Source: Hydnum rufescens UP504
Taxonomy: Eukaryota > Basidiomycota > Agaricomycetes > Cantharellales > Hydnaceae
DNA length: 64,000 nucleotides
Reading direction: 5' to 3'
Assembly: GCA_014904985.1 (NCBI GenBank)
Contig: MU128937.1
Span: 124,001 to 188,000 of the forward strand
Shown here: positions 24,411 through 36,400 of the stretch, one piece after another
Layout: each line of letters opens with the position of its first letter
Position numbering within the stretch: position 1 is the first letter of the stretch
Position numbers and translations under genes: made by a program
Notes under the pieces: generated by a model
What the model was told of the DNA's origin: nothing
What the model saw: only the letters and a program-made list of their open reading frames with translations
Database searches by the model: none

Positions 24411-25313
24411 TCAACCATTCGCCCTCATCCCAGTGCCAATTGGAGTCGGCGACGTTCTCGCTTCAGCATCATTACCAAGTTTGAAAAAGCTGGGCCGAAA
24501 TGCCAGAGTGCCCTCGAGCGGCGTCATCTCCTTGTGTCGTTCCTCAAAGTCCAAAATAAACTTGAGAGAGAAACAGGAGCCATCGCCAAAAGGTCAACAC
24601 CCCAACAAGGTTAACAACGGGAGCCCCCCTTGTCGACAAAATAAATCCGTTACCTTTGAAACATTCGCGCCTGGATTCACACTAAACCAGGGCTGCTCCA
24701 TCATCCTCTTAACCGCCGTCTTGGACCATGGACCAGAATCTAAGTCTCCCGGAGGTGCGTAACGAAGTGAAGCCCTGAGGACGTCTTGAATGTTGTATTG
24801 CACGTCCTCAGAGGCACCGTCGTAAATCACAGGGGAAGTAGGAGGGCTAAAGCTTCCGCAAAAGAACGCAGCCCAGCAATGTACTGGCTCGAGAGCTTCA
24901 TGATAGTCGAGTCGAATACGATGGTATGTTTGAGCATGAACGGTGTCGTGGATGACATACTCTCCATAGCTGGATGATTAAGAAAGAGGATCTCGAATTT
25001 GGCCTCCTGATTAATACTTTTGCGTAAATAAAAATAGAGAATGAAAGCGGAAGGGAGAGGGTGCTACTTGGAAGGTAAACTTGGGCAGCGCCCATGCCCC
25101 GGTGTTGATCTGCCGGCCGAGTTCGAACATCACAATATGTTTGTCCTCGGGGATCTCTACCCCAATGGCCGCTTCGATTGCGGAAGAGCTCCAGAAAGGG
25201 GATGGGGTGATCCCAGATACATTGGAAGGCAATAGAGCTTGAACAAAGGCCTTCGGTAACAATGCGACGATGCACAATACATCGTAGGTGCCGACAACAG
25301 TTCCCAGACCCAT
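24411..25313 (-). CDS. Possible acetoacetate-decarboxylase-like protein, frame interrupted
   Basis: Exon 1 (ATG 25313) reads GTVVGTYDVLCIVALLPKAF, VQALLPSNVSGITPSPFW and KHIVMFELGRQINTGAWALP. After a 60-bp intron comes EAKFEILFLNHPAMEYVIHD. The Tyr-Leu-Leu-Pro and 'ExKxEIPF' pattern resembles the acetoacetate decarboxylase fold, seen only by eye. Near 24930 the likely frame switches to FMLKHTIVFDSTIMKLSSQY and IAGLRSFAEA. It then switches back to VIYDGASEDVQYNIQDVLR, QPWFSVNPGANVSK and, after an intron, FILDFEERHKEMTPLEGT. It ends at TGA 24413-24411. No GT..AG introns explain both switches, so this may be a pseudogene, hold C-run errors, or be spliced in a way I cannot see. Upstream exons are possible. 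Confidence 0.35.
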
Positions 25314-26284
25314 AGCAACTGACTTGAATGGCGAAGCTACAGGGCTGAAAGCTCAAAGCACGTGGCAAGACCAGGAAACGGCAGCCTGGCGCAATGGGAA
25401 AGCGCGGCTTATTCCGGGACCATAGAAATGCGCATCCGCTGCGGGCATCGGCATCGAAATTCCCGTTGACTTCACGAGGCAGAGAACTCGGCATTGTCAG
25501 GCACATGCATCAACATGCATCCAACACACACATCAACAGGTGTCCAGCACACCCATCTAGGGTGCTGTTTAAAAGGTGGACGCCAAGAACCGGGTTTTAC
25601 GGTAACTAAAGCCTACAGTAGACTCAAATGTTGCGCTGGCAAAAACCTTTCGGCGGTTGTAGACTGTGCACTTTCGTGATCTAACAAAATATACCAGTGT
25701 TTCGACAACTGCGGGGGGCATGGACTCCAACTCTGGCACTGAGAACCGGTTCCCGTAGATCCCATTCACTTGTGACAAGTGACAACTCCAGCAAGGCCAC
25801 GACAGTGCCACGACCCTACGGATGACATCAGGGCCTACGATGACGTCAGTGAAATCTGGGTCGCGCATACAATTCATCAGATGATTTCAATCTTGATCAC
25901 CATCAGAATTCGAGAGGATGATAGGTAGTAGTGACCCATTGTTCGACCTTGACCATCGGAATTCGGTGGTGATGCGCTTTCTGGAGGGTGCAGGTGGTAG
26001 CAGTGGACCCAAGGTTTTTGCTGTTCGGGAGGCCATCTTCTATACATGTTACGTGTTTAAAACTATGGCTGAAACAGGGGAGTGTCTTAAACACACCCCC
26101 TATTGACCGCCTACATAAAACCCTGTCAGAGCCTTTTAAACAGCCCTCCAGCGATGCGGATGCGGATGCGGAAACTTCCGGGCCCGCTTGCCGGTCCGCG
26201 CGATTAACCAACGATAAGCGCAACAATGGCACTGTCACTACAGAGCACAGTCAAAGTGCGATAAAATGCGCCCCTCTAATGATT
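25314..26284. other. Intergenic, divergent promoter region
   Basis: No gene supported. It lies between a minus-strand and a plus-strand start, so it probably holds both promoters. A threefold GATGCG-type hexamer repeat lies at about 26154-26172. Confidence 0.4.
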
Positions 26285-27772
26285 ATGTTTCTTACAGATC
26301 TGATGTTATATAATCGTTGGCCTTGGGCATATCAGCTGAATGATGGCTCGCACATGCCTAGAATTGGTCTTGGTGTGTACGATATGAACAATGAAGTAGA
26401 TTGGTTTTATAGTCTCGCAATCTCTACGACTAATACGGGGATCTATAGGAAGCATATCGATGTACCAAATGGGCACTCGAAGTCAGCTATTCAAACCATT
26501 TTCACTCGTCGACCAGGCAACTTTTGACCCCTCCACTGCGCGCAGGCCGGATACAGGCTTGTCGATACTGCATATTGGTACGAAAACGAGGTAGGTACTG
26601 TATATTTTGTTTCAACAGGCATGTCTCCCACTTTTTCTCCTATTTACCTGCGTTCACCCGTACAGGCGTCATGTGGACGCGCAGTCCTCGATTTTTGTGC
26701 AGAAACTGGGACGCCCCGATCGGAGATTTGGTATACCGTAAGTGGCACTATATTTAAATGATTGATCATTGATCATCTTTTTCGTGGTGTAGACTAAGCT
26801 AATGCACAATCACGGACGTGAGGCCACACACCATGCGATTCGAAGGTCTCTCAAAGAGTCTGGTTTGGATTGCATTGATTTGTATCTTATTCATGGACCT
26901 CTCGGTGGCCCTCGAGCGCGTCTTGAAAGCTGGGAGGAGATAGTAAAGGCGCGGGACGAAGGAATCCTTCGTTCTATCGGCGTCTCGAATTTTGGACTAA
27001 AGCATCTTGAGGAAATGAGGACTGCATGGGAGACCGCCAGGACAGACGGCCCGGGAGCGGAATGGGCTGGCGTAAAACCATCGGTTAATCAGATGGATGT
27101 ACATCGTGAGTGTGGCACATCGTTGATGGACAGACATCTCCTGAGCATCCTCGTGGCGACGGTCATACCTCCCAAAGCCTTTATGGCAAGGGACGCCATC
27201 GTCGCGTTCTGTCGGGACCACGATATTGTTGTGCAGGTTTGTGCATGTCTTATTTCATTTTGTGGGCAGTTGTCCCTGATGTTTGGCATGGTTCTTCAGG
27301 CATGGGCTCCTTTGGTTCGTGCTATGCGCTTCGACCATCCAGTGGTTCTCCGCATTGCCAAAGCAGTAGGCATTCTTGGGCGTCCTGAAGCCGCAATTCA
27401 TCTTAAACTCTATAATTTTTAGCATTGTAAAGAACCGGCGCAGGTCCTCCTTCGATACTCTCTCCAAATGGTGACCCTCTTTGTACAGGTTTTCGCGACA
27501 TCGTTATTCTGACAGAGATGGCATTCATCCGCGTTTCCGGATAGGACTACGCCCCGATCCCGAAGTCGGTCTCCAACGCCCGCATTCGCAGTAACATCGA
27601 GGTGTATGACTTTGAACTGAGCAATACTGAAATGAAAGAGTTGCATTCTTTGGACGAACGTTCGTATCACTATGATCTTTCTCTTATTTATCACTCACGC
27701 TATGATTTTGCCTAATCCCGCTGCCTTATTTCAGGGCTTGTTACTGACTGGGAGGTGACAGAGGCCCCATAG
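26285..27772 (+). CDS. Aldo/keto reductase
   Basis: NAD(P)H-dependent reductase of the AKR superfamily, expected in the cytosol; the substrate cannot be told. Exons give LNDGSHMPRIGLGVYDMNNE, then AGYRLVDTAYWYENE (catalytic Asp and Tyr), EIWYT|TKLMHNH (catalytic Lys) and LDCIDLYLIHGP (catalytic His). These are followed by GILRSIGVSNFGLKHLEEM, KPSVNQMDVH, AWAPLVRAMR and PAQVLLRYSLQM. The coenzyme-phosphate loop is YAPIPKSVSNARIRSNIEVY, and the last exon reads LVTDWEVTEAP with TAG at 27770. All four tetrad residues are present. Introns are short, as elsewhere. The start is the ATG at 26285, though ATG 26302 is also possible. No metabolic partner gene is adjacent. Confidence 0.8.
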
Positions 27773-28280
27773 GCATTGGATCAGGGTCATCTGGCGATGG
27801 AGAGGTACCCATTGACTTCCAGCCTATCTTATTTTATATGACAGTGCCAAACCCGCCTTCTCAAGGACTATATATAACTTACAACAAACCGTGAGACAGG
27901 CTCCATCGCTGGTAGACGAGAATGTAGCGCGGACGGGAATTTTTGCAAACGAGATGTCGAGGGCTGAAGCCACAATACAGTCCTAATGCCCCACACGATG
28001 CCGGGCAGGTCATTCATCCACGAAGCGCTACTGGAATATATATTGACTATGTGGAGGCATCATGCGAAACACATTTTGTGGTTCCGTAAAACTGAAGTCC
28101 AGGAAGTCGGGAGACCAACGAATTAACTGGTCGCGTGTAAGACAATTATCCTCCACGATAAGAACGGGTCCGGCCTTGCCGATACGCAGCGCGCAGGAGG
28201 AGTCAAATGGGTTAGACGAATGAGGAGAACTACCTGTAAGAACACATGACATACAAGAAAGGTGACGGCAGGAACGTCAG
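27773..28280. other. Intergenic between convergent AKR and SRP9
   Basis: About 0.5 kb between two 3' ends; no frame with a recognisable product. Confidence 0.4.
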
Positions 28281-28789
28281 CTACTTCTTTTTCTTCCCCT
28301 TCTTTTTCTTAACACCAGCTGCGGCAGGGCCACTAGCGGTCGCCGCTGCCTGTGATACAGCACCGGGAACCGCAGGAATCGGTGCAGGGTTCGTGGCTAT
28401 AGACGGAGCATTCTGAGGAACAGAAATGGGATTCGGAGGTTTCCGATTCTGCATCTTTTGCATGAGGGATAGATTGAGCGCCTCAAATCGATGAAGAATT
28501 ATGGACGAATATGTCTTGAACTTCAGACACTGGAGATATACGGATCAGTGCACAATAGAGCAGCGGATTTTAACAGTCGTAGATGGGCGCACTGTTGTGT
28601 CGTCGGTAATCTTCAAGACCAACATTCCCTCAGACGACTTCCATTTGACGCAATAACGTGTCTAAGGTACAAGAGGGGTAAGAATAACTAGAAACAATCC
28701 AAGCAAAGCATACGCACTTTGACGGGCTGCTTTGTGTACAATTCCTCTGCCGCAAACGCAAATTCTTCCCAAAGACTGATGTAAACCAT
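28281..28789 (-). CDS. SRP9: Signal recognition particle subunit SRP9
   Basis: RNA-binding subunit of the SRP Alu domain, which slows translation while ribosomes are targeted to the ER. ATG 28789 opens MVYISLWEEFAFAAEELYT. Exon 2, after an intron GTGCGT..TTAG, reads TRYCVKWKSSEGMLVLKITD. Exon 3 reads CLKFKTYSSIILHRFEALNL, then SLMQKMQNRK. These are the conserved elements of the Srp9-21 domain. The C-terminus is a low-complexity Ala/Pro linker ending in a basic tail (VKKKKGKKKK). Only 96 bp separate its ATG from the divergent COQ8 start. Confidence 0.9.
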
Positions 28790-28885
28790 GCAAACTGCCG
28801 CGTCACTGTCGTACGTAAGCTGCACTCCCACGACCGTGACCAGATTCGGTCTGACCCGGGTCTGCAACACGGGTCCAACACGCCC
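28790..28885. promoter_or_regulatory. Compact bidirectional promoter, SRP9/COQ8
   Basis: The two divergent start codons are 96 bp apart, so both 5' UTRs and core promoters must fit here or overlap the genes. No TATA box is obvious. Confidence 0.5.
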
Positions 28886-30946
28886 ATGTCAAGGCGGAAT
28901 GCGCCATTCGATATTTTCTGTATTTTGCAATCGGCCGCGGACATTGCTAGTAGAGCTGCTCAAATACAGGCGCGAAATTCTTATCTAATACTGCGTAATC
29001 GAGTTCCCACGTGGCGGGTCCAGCCAGTGACCCATGACTACTCGCGCCTGGACACAGGGTCGCGGGATGTGGATTCTACGCAAAGCAAGACAGTGGAGCC
29101 GGATGTTACTGTCGGGGTTGTCTCCTCGGCTGATACTGTCGTTGGAGCCCATACCGACTTCAATATGCATACGCCACACACGGCGCGAGCTCTGCCATCT
29201 CCATCGCCCCCACGAAGTCGAATTATCGAAGAACCATCACAGTCGTCGAATGATACCGTAGAAGAGCCTGTTATTAATTCAATGTCCCATCGCATTCTGT
29301 TTTCCTGCTAACTTTCATGGATCCTAGACTTCGGTCACGTTGACCGCCTCTACAGTCCCTTCCTCAAGGATTGGGAGATTATTTCATTATGGAAGTAAGG
29401 TATCCCTTGTTGCTATGCAATCTGTCTCGAGCTAAGAATATTTTAGGCCTGGCCGCTGGTCTCAGCGCAGGAGCTGTCACCCAAATGCTACGCAGCCCGA
29501 CATCATTTTCAAACACGTCGGGAAGCTCCTTATTAATGTCACCAGGGAACGTCGCGAGATTAGTGGATAAGTTGACTAAAATGCGCGGTGCAGCCTTGAA
29601 GCTTGGCCAGTTTTTGAGTATCCAAGGTTCGTCCCCCACGTATCGAGTCTATCAGGATCACTCAACTAGTCCGTGTGATTATAGATTCTCACGTTCTCCC
29701 CGAGCAACTTGAAAAAATCCTCCAAAAAGTTCAAAATAGTGCACACTACATGCCAAATTGGCAAATGGAGGTAGGTAACGTTCTTGAAATCACCGGAGCC
29801 ATTTCTTACATGATAAGTCGTTCGAAGGGAGTCATGTCCAGAGAGCTTGGCCCCGATTGGAGGTCCAATTTTGCAACATTTGATCCAATTCCATTCGCGT
29901 CTGCTTCAATTGGACAAGTTCATCGCGCGACGCTATCCCCCCTCATTTCTCCCTCAACTCCATATCGATCCGTCGCCGTCAAGGTTCAGTTCCCCAATAT
30001 CAAATCCTCCATCCATTCAGATCTGCGTAATCTCTCCCTTCTCTTGCACACGTCGCGTCTATTGCCTAGAGGCCTCTTCCTCAAAAGCTCGCTTGCCGCG
30101 ATGGCCGCCGAACTGGAGGACGAATGCAATTACATATACGAAGCAAACGCTGCTCGACGGTTCGGCAGTTTATTGAAGGGTGACACGAGATTCGACGTCA
30201 TGGGTGTCGTGGATGACCTGAGTACGGCTAATGTCTTGACAATGCAACAAATGGAGGGAGTCCCTATAGTGCGAGCCGTGAAATGGAGTCAAGCAATTCG
30301 GGACGAAGTGTGTATTATGATGTTCACGCTGTCTCGGTCTCATGGTTTTGCACTTAGATTGCGACAAATATCGTGACGCTGTGCTTGCGAGAGCTCTTTA
30401 GTTTCCGGTTCATGCAAACAGATCCTAACTGGAGCAACTTCCTGTATAACCCCAAAACTTGTCGCGTCCGTGGTATTGACACCTATGTGGCATGACCGTC
30501 TTACTCATCAATCTCCACGTTGCAGATCGAGTTGATAGACTTCGGTGCTTCGCGTGAATACTCCAAGCAATTCATGGACGACTGGTATCTTTTGCTACGT
30601 GCCGCAACACTGAATGACGCTTCAGCATGTCACGAATACTCACTGAAGCTGGGCTACCTGACTGGAGATGAAAACAAGGCAAGTGTAGCAAGCGCCTTCC
30701 CTGGTACATCCTCAGTGTATTTACCATTCCACTCACCACTATGTCCCTCATCAGGAAATGTTGAATGCGCATATACAGAGTCTCATGCTCCTCGGACATC
30801 CCTTCAATCCTAACACGCCACAACCTTTTTCTTTCGATCCCTCGTCGCAAGACCTTACCTCCCAAATTCGTGATCTCATACCCGTGATGCTGAAACACCG
30901 GCTGACCCCCCTCCCCGCGAGACGTACAGTCTCAACCGCAAATTAA
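28886..30946 (+). CDS. COQ8: COQ8/ADCK atypical kinase-like ATPase for ubiquinone biosynthesis
   Basis: UbiB-family protein required for the coenzyme Q synthesis complex in the mitochondrial matrix. The N-terminus ([19 protein letters not shown]) is followed by a disordered segment. An intron with branch site CTGCTAAC leads to [17 protein letters not shown]. Family motifs follow in order: KLGQFLSIQ (KxGQ), [12 protein letters not shown] (A-rich loop), [53 protein letters not shown] (HxD-like region) and [12 protein letters not shown] (DFG). The C-terminus reads [18 protein letters not shown] with TAA at 30944. All motifs needed for nucleotide binding are present. The ATG at 28886 is the first in frame after the SRP9 side of the shared promoter. 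Confidence 0.88.
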
Positions 30947-31192
30947 GTGGGGCATTCTTACTATGCGGAAGGTTGAGGGCAAAAGTGGATTGCAGGAGTG
31001 TGTGGGAAAAAGAAACAGAAGGGTATCAACTAGGCTAGAACGTGCAGAAGCCCTACGAGCTTGGGGCTGGGGCCCAGGGAATCCATGGTGTTCGAAAGAG
31101 ATACAAAGAGGGGCATAAGATGTGATGAGACATGCAGTGTAATTGAGCTGATAGCTGCTGCTGTTGAGAGCAGGGACGAGCTGGCTGTAGGT

Positions 31193-32140
31193 CTATTGCG
31201 CCTTGTCCGCCTGCTTCTTCGCCCGAGCGGAGTAAATGGCGTCTGTGAAGGGTCTAGATGGAAAAGAAATCAAAAAGTGCACGCGAGATGGGGGGGGGGG
31301 ACATCGGTTGTACAGACCCTTCCAGTTGTAAAGCAAACCCGTACGCAATGTAGACGAAGGCAGTTATGAATAAACCAGCAGGACGCTGGTACCTACATGT
31401 TTCCGGAGGGCAAGTGCGAAGTGAGAAGGGGGCGTCCTAGAATAAGAAAAAACCACCTGGTATTTACCAGAGAGCCCCGGCGGCGAAGCACATTGTGCTA
31501 CCATCGTACATTGGGTCCGTCAAGATGTTGAAGGGGAATCCTTCTACGCGTTTGTCCATCAGAATGCCAAAGTAGTCTCCAAGGTACGTGCCTCGAGAAC
31601 GCAAATATACACGTTATTTTGCGTCACCTTGCCTCATGATGGAAAAATATGGCACTCACCAGTTATGCCCAAGGCGTACGTGGACGAGAGAACCAAGGTT
31701 TGACCAATGACAAACAGCGCAATAGCGAGAGGTGCGGAAATAGATGGTGGAATAATGTCATACTTTGGCTGATCTAGTAGAGCCATCGTGTAGCTTTTTG
31801 CCGTCGCTAAGCGTCAGCCATGAGGCACACACTCGGGTCCCAGTACTCACAGCGAATCTCGAAAAATTCCCAAACTGAAGATGGTGACAGCAAGAAAATA
31901 GCACCCGTAATACGCATTCCCTTTAAAAATCTTGGTGATAGTTTTGTTCCTGTATTCTTTGTGTCAAGGAACGTGTTAGAGTGCCAGTGAAGGATACATA
32001 AAGTGAGTCCAACCATTGCGAGCGACAATGTTCCAATATGTAGGATTGAAGGCTATAAAAGCCAGGGCGATATATAGAGAGGGCTTCCCGACATCCATAA
32101 TGTCCTCAAATGGAGGAATGGTGATATCCCCCAGTCCCAT
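31193..32140 (-). CDS. OPI3: Phospholipid methyltransferase OPI3
   Basis: ER membrane enzyme that performs the last methylations from phosphatidylethanolamine to phosphatidylcholine with S-adenosylmethionine. ATG 32140 opens MGLGDITIPPFEDIMDVGKP. Exons then give LYIALAFIAFNPTYWNIVAR, EYRNKTITKIFKGNAYYGCY and FLAVTIFSLGIFRDSL. The GT at 31853-31852 joins to an acceptor AAAAAG and continues YTMALLDQPKYDII. The conserved SAM-binding end follows: TYLGDYFGILMDKRVEGFPF and DPMYDGSTMCFAAGALW. The last exon is PFTDAIYSARAKKQADKAQ with TAG at 31195-31193; its C-terminal Lys-rich tail suggests an ER retrieval signal. Hydrophobic segments match the family topology. It is divergent from ARPC5. Confidence 0.88.
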
Positions 32141-32693
32141 AGTGGCGTGGCTGAGTGGTCACGTGTGACCCACCGGACTCAACGCCGTAATCGTTAACAT
32201 TCTCTGCCTCGGACAGCACTATCGTGGGCACAATTGACACTGTCTAGCATGATATATTTAAATGGGAACTAGTCATCCGTTCACTCTCATTCCGCATACG
32301 TCGGGCCTGACTTTGGGTGGACACCACATTCCCTACCGTTGTGAAGACGGCTGTAACATTTTAAATTTAGCTATAGGGAATGAAGTGGGTCGGTCAGTAA
32401 GAGTTTCCTTATGCCTCAAGGAAGCCATTGCATACTCCTTTGGTGTCGGTATTGATAAGGTGATAAGGACAGAAATTTTACAGCAAGCCTATTGAAACTG
32501 GTCCATCCGAACCTGGTGGTAGCCAGGACTCTCCCATCTTGTCAGTCAGGCAATGTACTTGATCATAGGGGCTATTTGTGGGCAGCCCAAACCGGTACAC
32601 AAGAGAGAGCACCACTTAACGAGGAGAAGTAGTCATGTGAGCCAGTCCTCGGCAGGTGCCTGCCGCAGCTGGGACTCACCACCAGCACCAGTT
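32141..32693. promoter_or_regulatory. Divergent promoter region OPI3/ARPC5
   Basis: About 550 bp between two divergent start codons. No inositol-response-like or other named element is clear to me. A tRNA-like A-box word near 32147 lacks a partner B box. Confidence 0.3.
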
Positions 32694-33373
32694 ATGTCTA
32701 CAGCGTTCCGCAAGATCGACATCGACGCCCTCGATGAGGATGTCCTTCTTGAGACTGAGCTATATGAGCCGGACCCACGCGATCCCCATACCGTTCTCGA
32801 CGATGCCAAGCAAAAGACGGCTCAAGTCCGATCTTCACTATCGAGGTAGGCGCCTCTCACGAGAGTGCGGGTTCTTAGGGTCCGATTGCTAGATGTTCCA
32901 TAACGGTCGACTGTATATATCACGCAGAAACGACATTGCGGGAGCTCTTAATGTCATACTATTCGAACCCCCATACGGTCCCAATGTCGATGACGCTAAA
33001 GTCCGCACCAATTCGCTTTTGTGCAGCATTCGCGAACTGACGAAAGCGATATACTTATCCCAGTCTTTGACATTAAATGCACTTCTGCTGATCCTCAACT
33101 CTACAAAAGCGACGGATATCTCAGGGATACTGCGCAACCTCGACATAGATCAACAGGACACGCTGATGAAGTATCTCTACAAAGGCATGGGAAGCCAGGG
33201 GCTTGCCGACGTCAATGGGAGTGTGTTGCTAAGCTGGCATGAAAAGGTATGTAATTTGTGCTGGAGTCGTTTATGAACATTTATGCTGAACCCTCGTCCC
33301 GCCAATTAAGTTGACAGAGATTGCGGGGATAGGTTGCATCGTTCGTGTCATGACAGATCGACGCACTGTATAG
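32694..33373 (+). CDS. ARPC5: Arp2/3 complex subunit 5 (p16-Arc)
   Basis: Smallest core subunit of the Arp2/3 actin-branching complex, acting at cortical actin patches. Four exons join in phase: MSTAFRKIDIDALDEDVLLE, ELYEPDPRDPHTVLDDAKQK, VRSSLSR|NDIAGALNVILF, EPPYGPNVDDAK|SLTLNAL, LLILNSTKATDISGILRNLD and QDTLMKYLYKGMG. The C-terminal exon reads LTEIAGIGCIVRVMTDRRTV with TAG at 33371. All of the family's conserved blocks are present and the length (about 145-150 residues) is normal. The 3' end approaches, and may slightly overlap, the convergent ArAE/DUF2421 gene. Confidence 0.92.
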
Positions 33374-33479
33374 ATATACTTTCGATTAAACTCGATTCCA
33401 TAGCACATGAAAAGTAACTCCGGCCGCCAGATGTACCCGACTTCCAGCCGTAAGCATAAGATTAAAATGAATGAGGCAA

Positions 33480-36400
33480 GGACGTGCCAAACATCAACTG
33501 GCACTGCTTCACTAGCTGCTCTGCACGCTGCATGATCTCGAACTATAAGCGTCTGTACGCAGAGCAGCAACACGATATCACCACGCACCTTGCATAACTC
33601 AATGTATGCGCCCCCAAAGAGAACGAAGTACCTCGTGAGATTGTCGCCCGCCATCTGTGACAAGTGACGATCTAGATCCTCCGACATTGCAATCACATCG
33701 TGTGGGGCTGGAAGCCGGGAGGGGAGGGCTGCTCAGAGTGCAGCGACAAGGAGGCAACATAAAAGAGACTAAGGAGTGATGTGATCTGCACACCGAGGTT
33801 ATTGTTGTCCAAGCGCGACATCCAAAGGACCTCTGACCTGATCTTTTTGAAAGAGCGGCGAAGCGAGTAACTTGGACCTGCTTTCCACATCCAAATCTCG
33901 CGAAACGATGGCCAGGACACCTAACAGATCGAGGATCTCGAATTGGAGTCGTTGCAGGGTAAGGTAGTGCGCCTCGGACCACTGTCGATCAATCGATGGC
34001 TCCAACTTGGCCAGGGAGATCCGGACACTGCTCAGCCGAATCTTGTTATGGATGCTCATCACCCGAGGCCCAATGCGATCCATGAACGAGCCCTTCACTT
34101 GCGGCTGTACGGGCATGTCCTTTATTCGTGCGAGCACAGAAGCTGTGACCGAGCCGATGGCCAATGTAGTCTTTGAGTACGTGATCCGGAGATCTTCTCT
34201 CCCTGTTTTAGGTTTGGGGACAAGATCGATGAGCCAGCTTGCAGTCAAACCAATAAGCACCAAGACAAGACGACGCCAGAAGACGGTGTAACCGAGTCCT
34301 GGGTTGAACGCGACGGGAGCAGTTCTAGGAACCAGGAGACCGTTGATTCCATGTCAAGAGCTGAGAGTGCTGTGACTTGGTTGGAAATTGCTCACGCATC
34401 AACCCAACTGTAACCTGCACATATGGGCTGAAGTGAGCCAATATTCCCTCGGATGATCTTCAGAATGCAGCGCACCGATTACCAACGCTGCTGTCGTCGT
34501 AGCAGTGATAGTCTAAGGAGTCTGATTTTAGAGCCATGTGATTTATCTCAGCAGAGCTCGCTACCTCCAGGAAACTAGCAATTGAGTATGTCAGAAGCAC
34601 GGCTTCAGGTCCTCTATGCACATACAGCTTACTTTGGATGCCAAATGCGATACGGCATGGCATAGCAGAGTACGACGGCACAAACTGCCGCCAGACCGTA
34701 CGCGTTCCCGTTTCCGCTTCCGGTGGAAATATACCTGGAGAGCACTTTAGATCCTCATAAAAGCGAGATACCCAAGAGTAATTACCACATGACGAGACCA
34801 GTGACGCCACCAATGACGGCTCCAATCACACGCTAGAAAAAAAGAGCAGAGTGACAATGAGGAAGTCGTCATTTCCGCTTACGATGATCCTACCTGTATG
34901 AAGCCATAGCTAGATGATAAAGAAATTTGAGTAGATCAAATCCACGCGAACTAGAAGCACGAACGTTGTCTCAGAACTGTAGACCCCTTTCGCTGTTAAT
35001 CCCGTAATCAAGGCCCACACCCCTTAGGAGAAGATCCGTGTCAGAACGTGCCTTAACGACGAGAGTGCACGGGGTGTGTACCTTTATTATCGAAATAAAA
35101 TTTGGCGGATTTATCTGCTTGAATCCAAGCAGGACAGGCCAGCGCGATAGCCAAAAGGCCAACCTTAAAGGCGAAGGAGGATTGTGTGTTGGTTGTGCAG
35201 TGAATTGCATGACGGAGAGCGTGGAAGGCACCCCTTGAGGGCAGGGCATGACCCTCGCCAGCTTCAATATCTGGGGCTGAGAAATAGAGGGGGTAAAGGA
35301 AATTAATGCAACACCAACACGATGGTTGGAATACAACGCATGAAGAAAACTCACGAGTAGTGATACCATTGCCAATGACACTGGGATCATCCTCCCCATC
35401 GGGAATAGGGTCACTTCCTGCAAATAATATCCGTAGGCCAGCGAGAACACCATGCGAAACGGGACGAGACGGATCAGAATCTTTTTGTGTGTTGCTGTGA
35501 ACATTAATGTCCTGGTGGACAGAAGCTCCATCCCCTTCTTCCTTGGGAGGGATACTTCCGAGAGACACAGCGGATTTGGTGGGAATTGTACCGGAATTTT
35601 GCTTCCCCGGGAACCACAATCGGGTCGATTGCTGTTCGACTTTGATTGCAAAATGAAGGAGGTCGAGGACCTGCTCTCCTAAGAACTTGAGTGATTCGAG
35701 ATAAATGGCGTGCAAGAACTGGAGTGACTCGTCATCGTCTGATGAGTCCGAGTCAAGGTTTAGAACTGGTGAAGGGGTCGTAATTCCATGTGCGAATGCC
35801 GCCTTGCCACCTTCACTCTCAGTAATCGGGAGTTGTTGAGGTGAAGCTGCAGGTGCAAGGCTCGCTTGATAATCATCACTCATGGCCCTCTCCAATTGTG
35901 CCAATGCGTCTCTCAGCTCCGTCAGGATCCTCTCTTTCTTGGCGATGCCTTGCGAGGAAGAGATCAGAAGGGCAGGGAACCCAGTGGCAAACCAATCGGT
36001 CTGATGCTCATAGAAGGAGCAAATGGTGCGTAAGGCAGATGCTATCGCGGAGTAACGGACGGAAGAGGTGCGTGCGAGGGAGAGAAGAAGCTCCCGCAGG
36101 GGATCTACAGTAAACTCGTTTTCAGCTTTGGACGGGTCGTGGCCAGATTGAGCGCTCCGTCGGTTTTTCATATGCCGGAAGAAATTACTGAAGCCACCTG
36201 GGTACACCAGTCAAGATTGAATAAAAAGGCAAAGTCGATTGGGAAATAGGAATACAAACCGAGGGTGAGAGATATGTGTCTGATCAAGATCCCTAGTTGC
36301 TTCACGTCGAGACCGCTGGCATTGCCTACTGATATTTCCATCCCCAGATATGGGGATATGACGGTCGCAGAATCAAAGAGTGCACTGCCGGCACCTCTCT

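Noticed and set aside
24898..25506. 200-codon minus-strand frame (MCLTMPSSLPREVN..)
   Set aside because: It overlaps the acetoacetate-decarboxylase-like exons in another frame, is rich in Cys/Arg/Ser as random frames are, and has no motif.
31790..31860. Apparent frame mismatch in OPI3 after RDSL
   Set aside because: Using the acceptor AAAAAG closes the intron in phase and yields RDSLYTMALLDQ.
32140..32215. tRNA-like A-box word (GTGGCTGAGTGG) next to the OPI3 start
   Set aside because: No B box (GGTTCRANTCC) follows at a usual distance and no cloverleaf can be drawn.
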